A DNA stretch of 47,488 nucleotides from a bacterium HR24 (GTDB lineage: Bacteria > Chloroflexota > Dehalococcoidia > SM23-28-2 > HRBIN24), in the NCBI GenBank assembly GCA_002898715.1, contig BEIA01000005.1, forward strand, positions 1 through 47,488, in the 5' to 3' direction. The notes under the pieces were generated by a model. That model was not told where the DNA came from. It saw only the letters and a list, made by a program, of their open reading frames with translations, and did no database searches. The position numbers and the translations under genes are program-made. Of the stretch, positions 46,996-47,488 are shown piece by piece (position 1 is the stretch's first letter; each line of letters starts with the position of its first letter).

Positions 46996-47025
46996 ATTCT
47001 TCCCCGTCGGCTTGAAAGGGGTCAA
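46996..47025 (-). promoter_or_regulatory. promoter of the LLM oxidoreductase gene (46061-46990), leaderless arrangement
   Basis: TTGACC (complement of 47020-47025), 18 bases, AAGAAT (complement of 46996-47001) on the minus strand. Transcription should start at about 46989-46990, at the A of the ATG. Confidence 0.5.
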
Positions 47026-47125
47026 GGTTCGGCCCCCGGGCGGCTGGAGCGGCGGCCCTCACCGACTTCTAATGGAAGTGGCGGAAAATGGAGGCTGCCT
47101 TTCGCGCCTGTAGGGGCGGGCAGGG

Positions 47126-47488
47126 ATGAAGGGTATCGGCCCCTGGGGCATGGCCTTGGTGATAGCGCTGGTCGCCGCAGCCTGCGGCAGCGGGGGCGGC
47201 CTCCCCTTCCAGGCGCTGCAAGAGGGCCCAGTAGATGTCCTTACCACGCCCACCCCTTCGCCCGCCTCCGAGCACGCCCCCGCCCCGGTTGGGCCGAGCG
47301 AGGAAAGCATTCAGTCTCTGGCCCAGCGGGCGCAGGACCTAATAGCCTCTTACCGAGGGCATGTGGCCTTCGTCGCTCTGGAGGCCGCTTCGGGCCGCGG
47401 GGTGGCCATCAACTGGGACGAGCCCTTCATCGCCGCCAGCGTCATCAAGGTCTTCACCATGCTGGCGGTGCTGAGGGATGTGGAGCAG
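47126..47488 (+). CDS. serine beta-lactamase-like lipoprotein (partial, 5' part)
   Basis: The frame from ATG at 47126 runs off the right edge after 121 residues. A signal peptide ends at A-A-A-C20 (lipobox), followed by a Thr/Pro/Ser linker and the start of a class A beta-lactamase-like fold: AFVALEAASGRGVAINWDEPF, then the S105-V-I-K108 motif (SxxK nucleophile and base). Chloroflexota and actinobacteria often carry such proteins as DD-peptidase-like wall enzymes or as true beta-lactamases; the SDN and KTG motifs that would decide lie outside the window. AGGGG lies about a dozen bases before the ATG, with CAGGG immediately adjacent. Confidence 0.8.
   Translation, partial: MKGIGPWGMALVIALVAAACGSGGGLPFQALQEGPVDVLTTPTPSPASEHAPAPVGPSEESIQSLAQRAQDLIASYRGHVAFVALEAASGRGVAINWDEPFIAASVIKVFTMLAVLRDVEQ

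Overview
The window is gene-dense, very GC-rich bacterial DNA, with convergent and operonic genes often overlapping by a few bases. Several features fit a Chloroflexota-type bacterium: Shine-Dalgarno (SD) sequences with GTG/TTG starts, lipoprotein-anchored surface proteins, Gram-positive-type GAAC-N4-GTTC boxes, two LLM-class (possibly F420-dependent) oxidoreductases, a MoxR/DUF58/transglutaminase-like operon and acyl-CoA/liv-transporter catabolic genes. That assignment is inference; no rRNA is present. Apart from one decayed ISL3-type transposase fragment there is no mobile DNA, and I see no CRISPR array or prophage.

Layout. 1-3.8 kb: the 3' end of a probable ileS, a YihY-type membrane protein, a RodZ-like HTH/PASTA protein, an alpha/beta hydrolase, and a leftward group (46-aa zinc-ribbon protein, scpB, DUF503) whose promoter carries two LexA-like boxes. 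4-12.2 kb: rpoB-rpoC with its promoter and terminator hairpin. 12.3-16.7 kb: glutamate dehydrogenase, a radical-SAM-family protein lacking its cluster cysteines, a small membrane protein, tatA, and a membrane-anchored cyclophilin that seems to use a CTG start. 16.8-28.1 kb: a catabolic region with a leftward operon livG-acyl-CoA synthetase-livHMKF, then a PaaK-like ligase and an SDR, and divergently a FAH-family protein and a PaaG-like enoyl-CoA hydratase/isomerase. This looks like import of a carboxylic (perhaps aromatic or cyclic) acid, activation to its CoA ester and further processing. 28.2-29.2 kb: tRNA-Arg(CCG), tRNA-Thr(CGT) and tRNA-Ala(CGC) around the transposase remnant. 29.3-38.6 kb: dnaJ, prmA, rsmE, an M23 peptidase, moxR-DUF58-transglutaminase-like operon and ogt. 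38.7-43.9 kb: an LLM oxidoreductase and a molybdenum hydroxylase operon (FAD, 2Fe-2S and molybdopterin subunits plus a cupin). 43.9-47.5 kb: a DsbA/FrnE-type protein, an acyl-CoA dehydrogenase, a second LLM oxidoreductase and the start of a serine beta-lactamase-like lipoprotein.

Most unusual points: (i) a SOS-like promoter with two mirror-image GAAC-N4-GTTC boxes in front of an unrecognised zinc-ribbon microprotein and scpB; (ii) recognisable enzyme folds lacking expected active-site residues (radical SAM protein with no cluster cysteines, transglutaminase-like protein with no triad, PaaK-like ligase without the usual nucleotide-binding loop); (iii) several leaderless or near-leaderless promoter/start arrangements, including a 10-codon leader peptide whose stop overlaps the start of the molybdenum hydroxylase operon.
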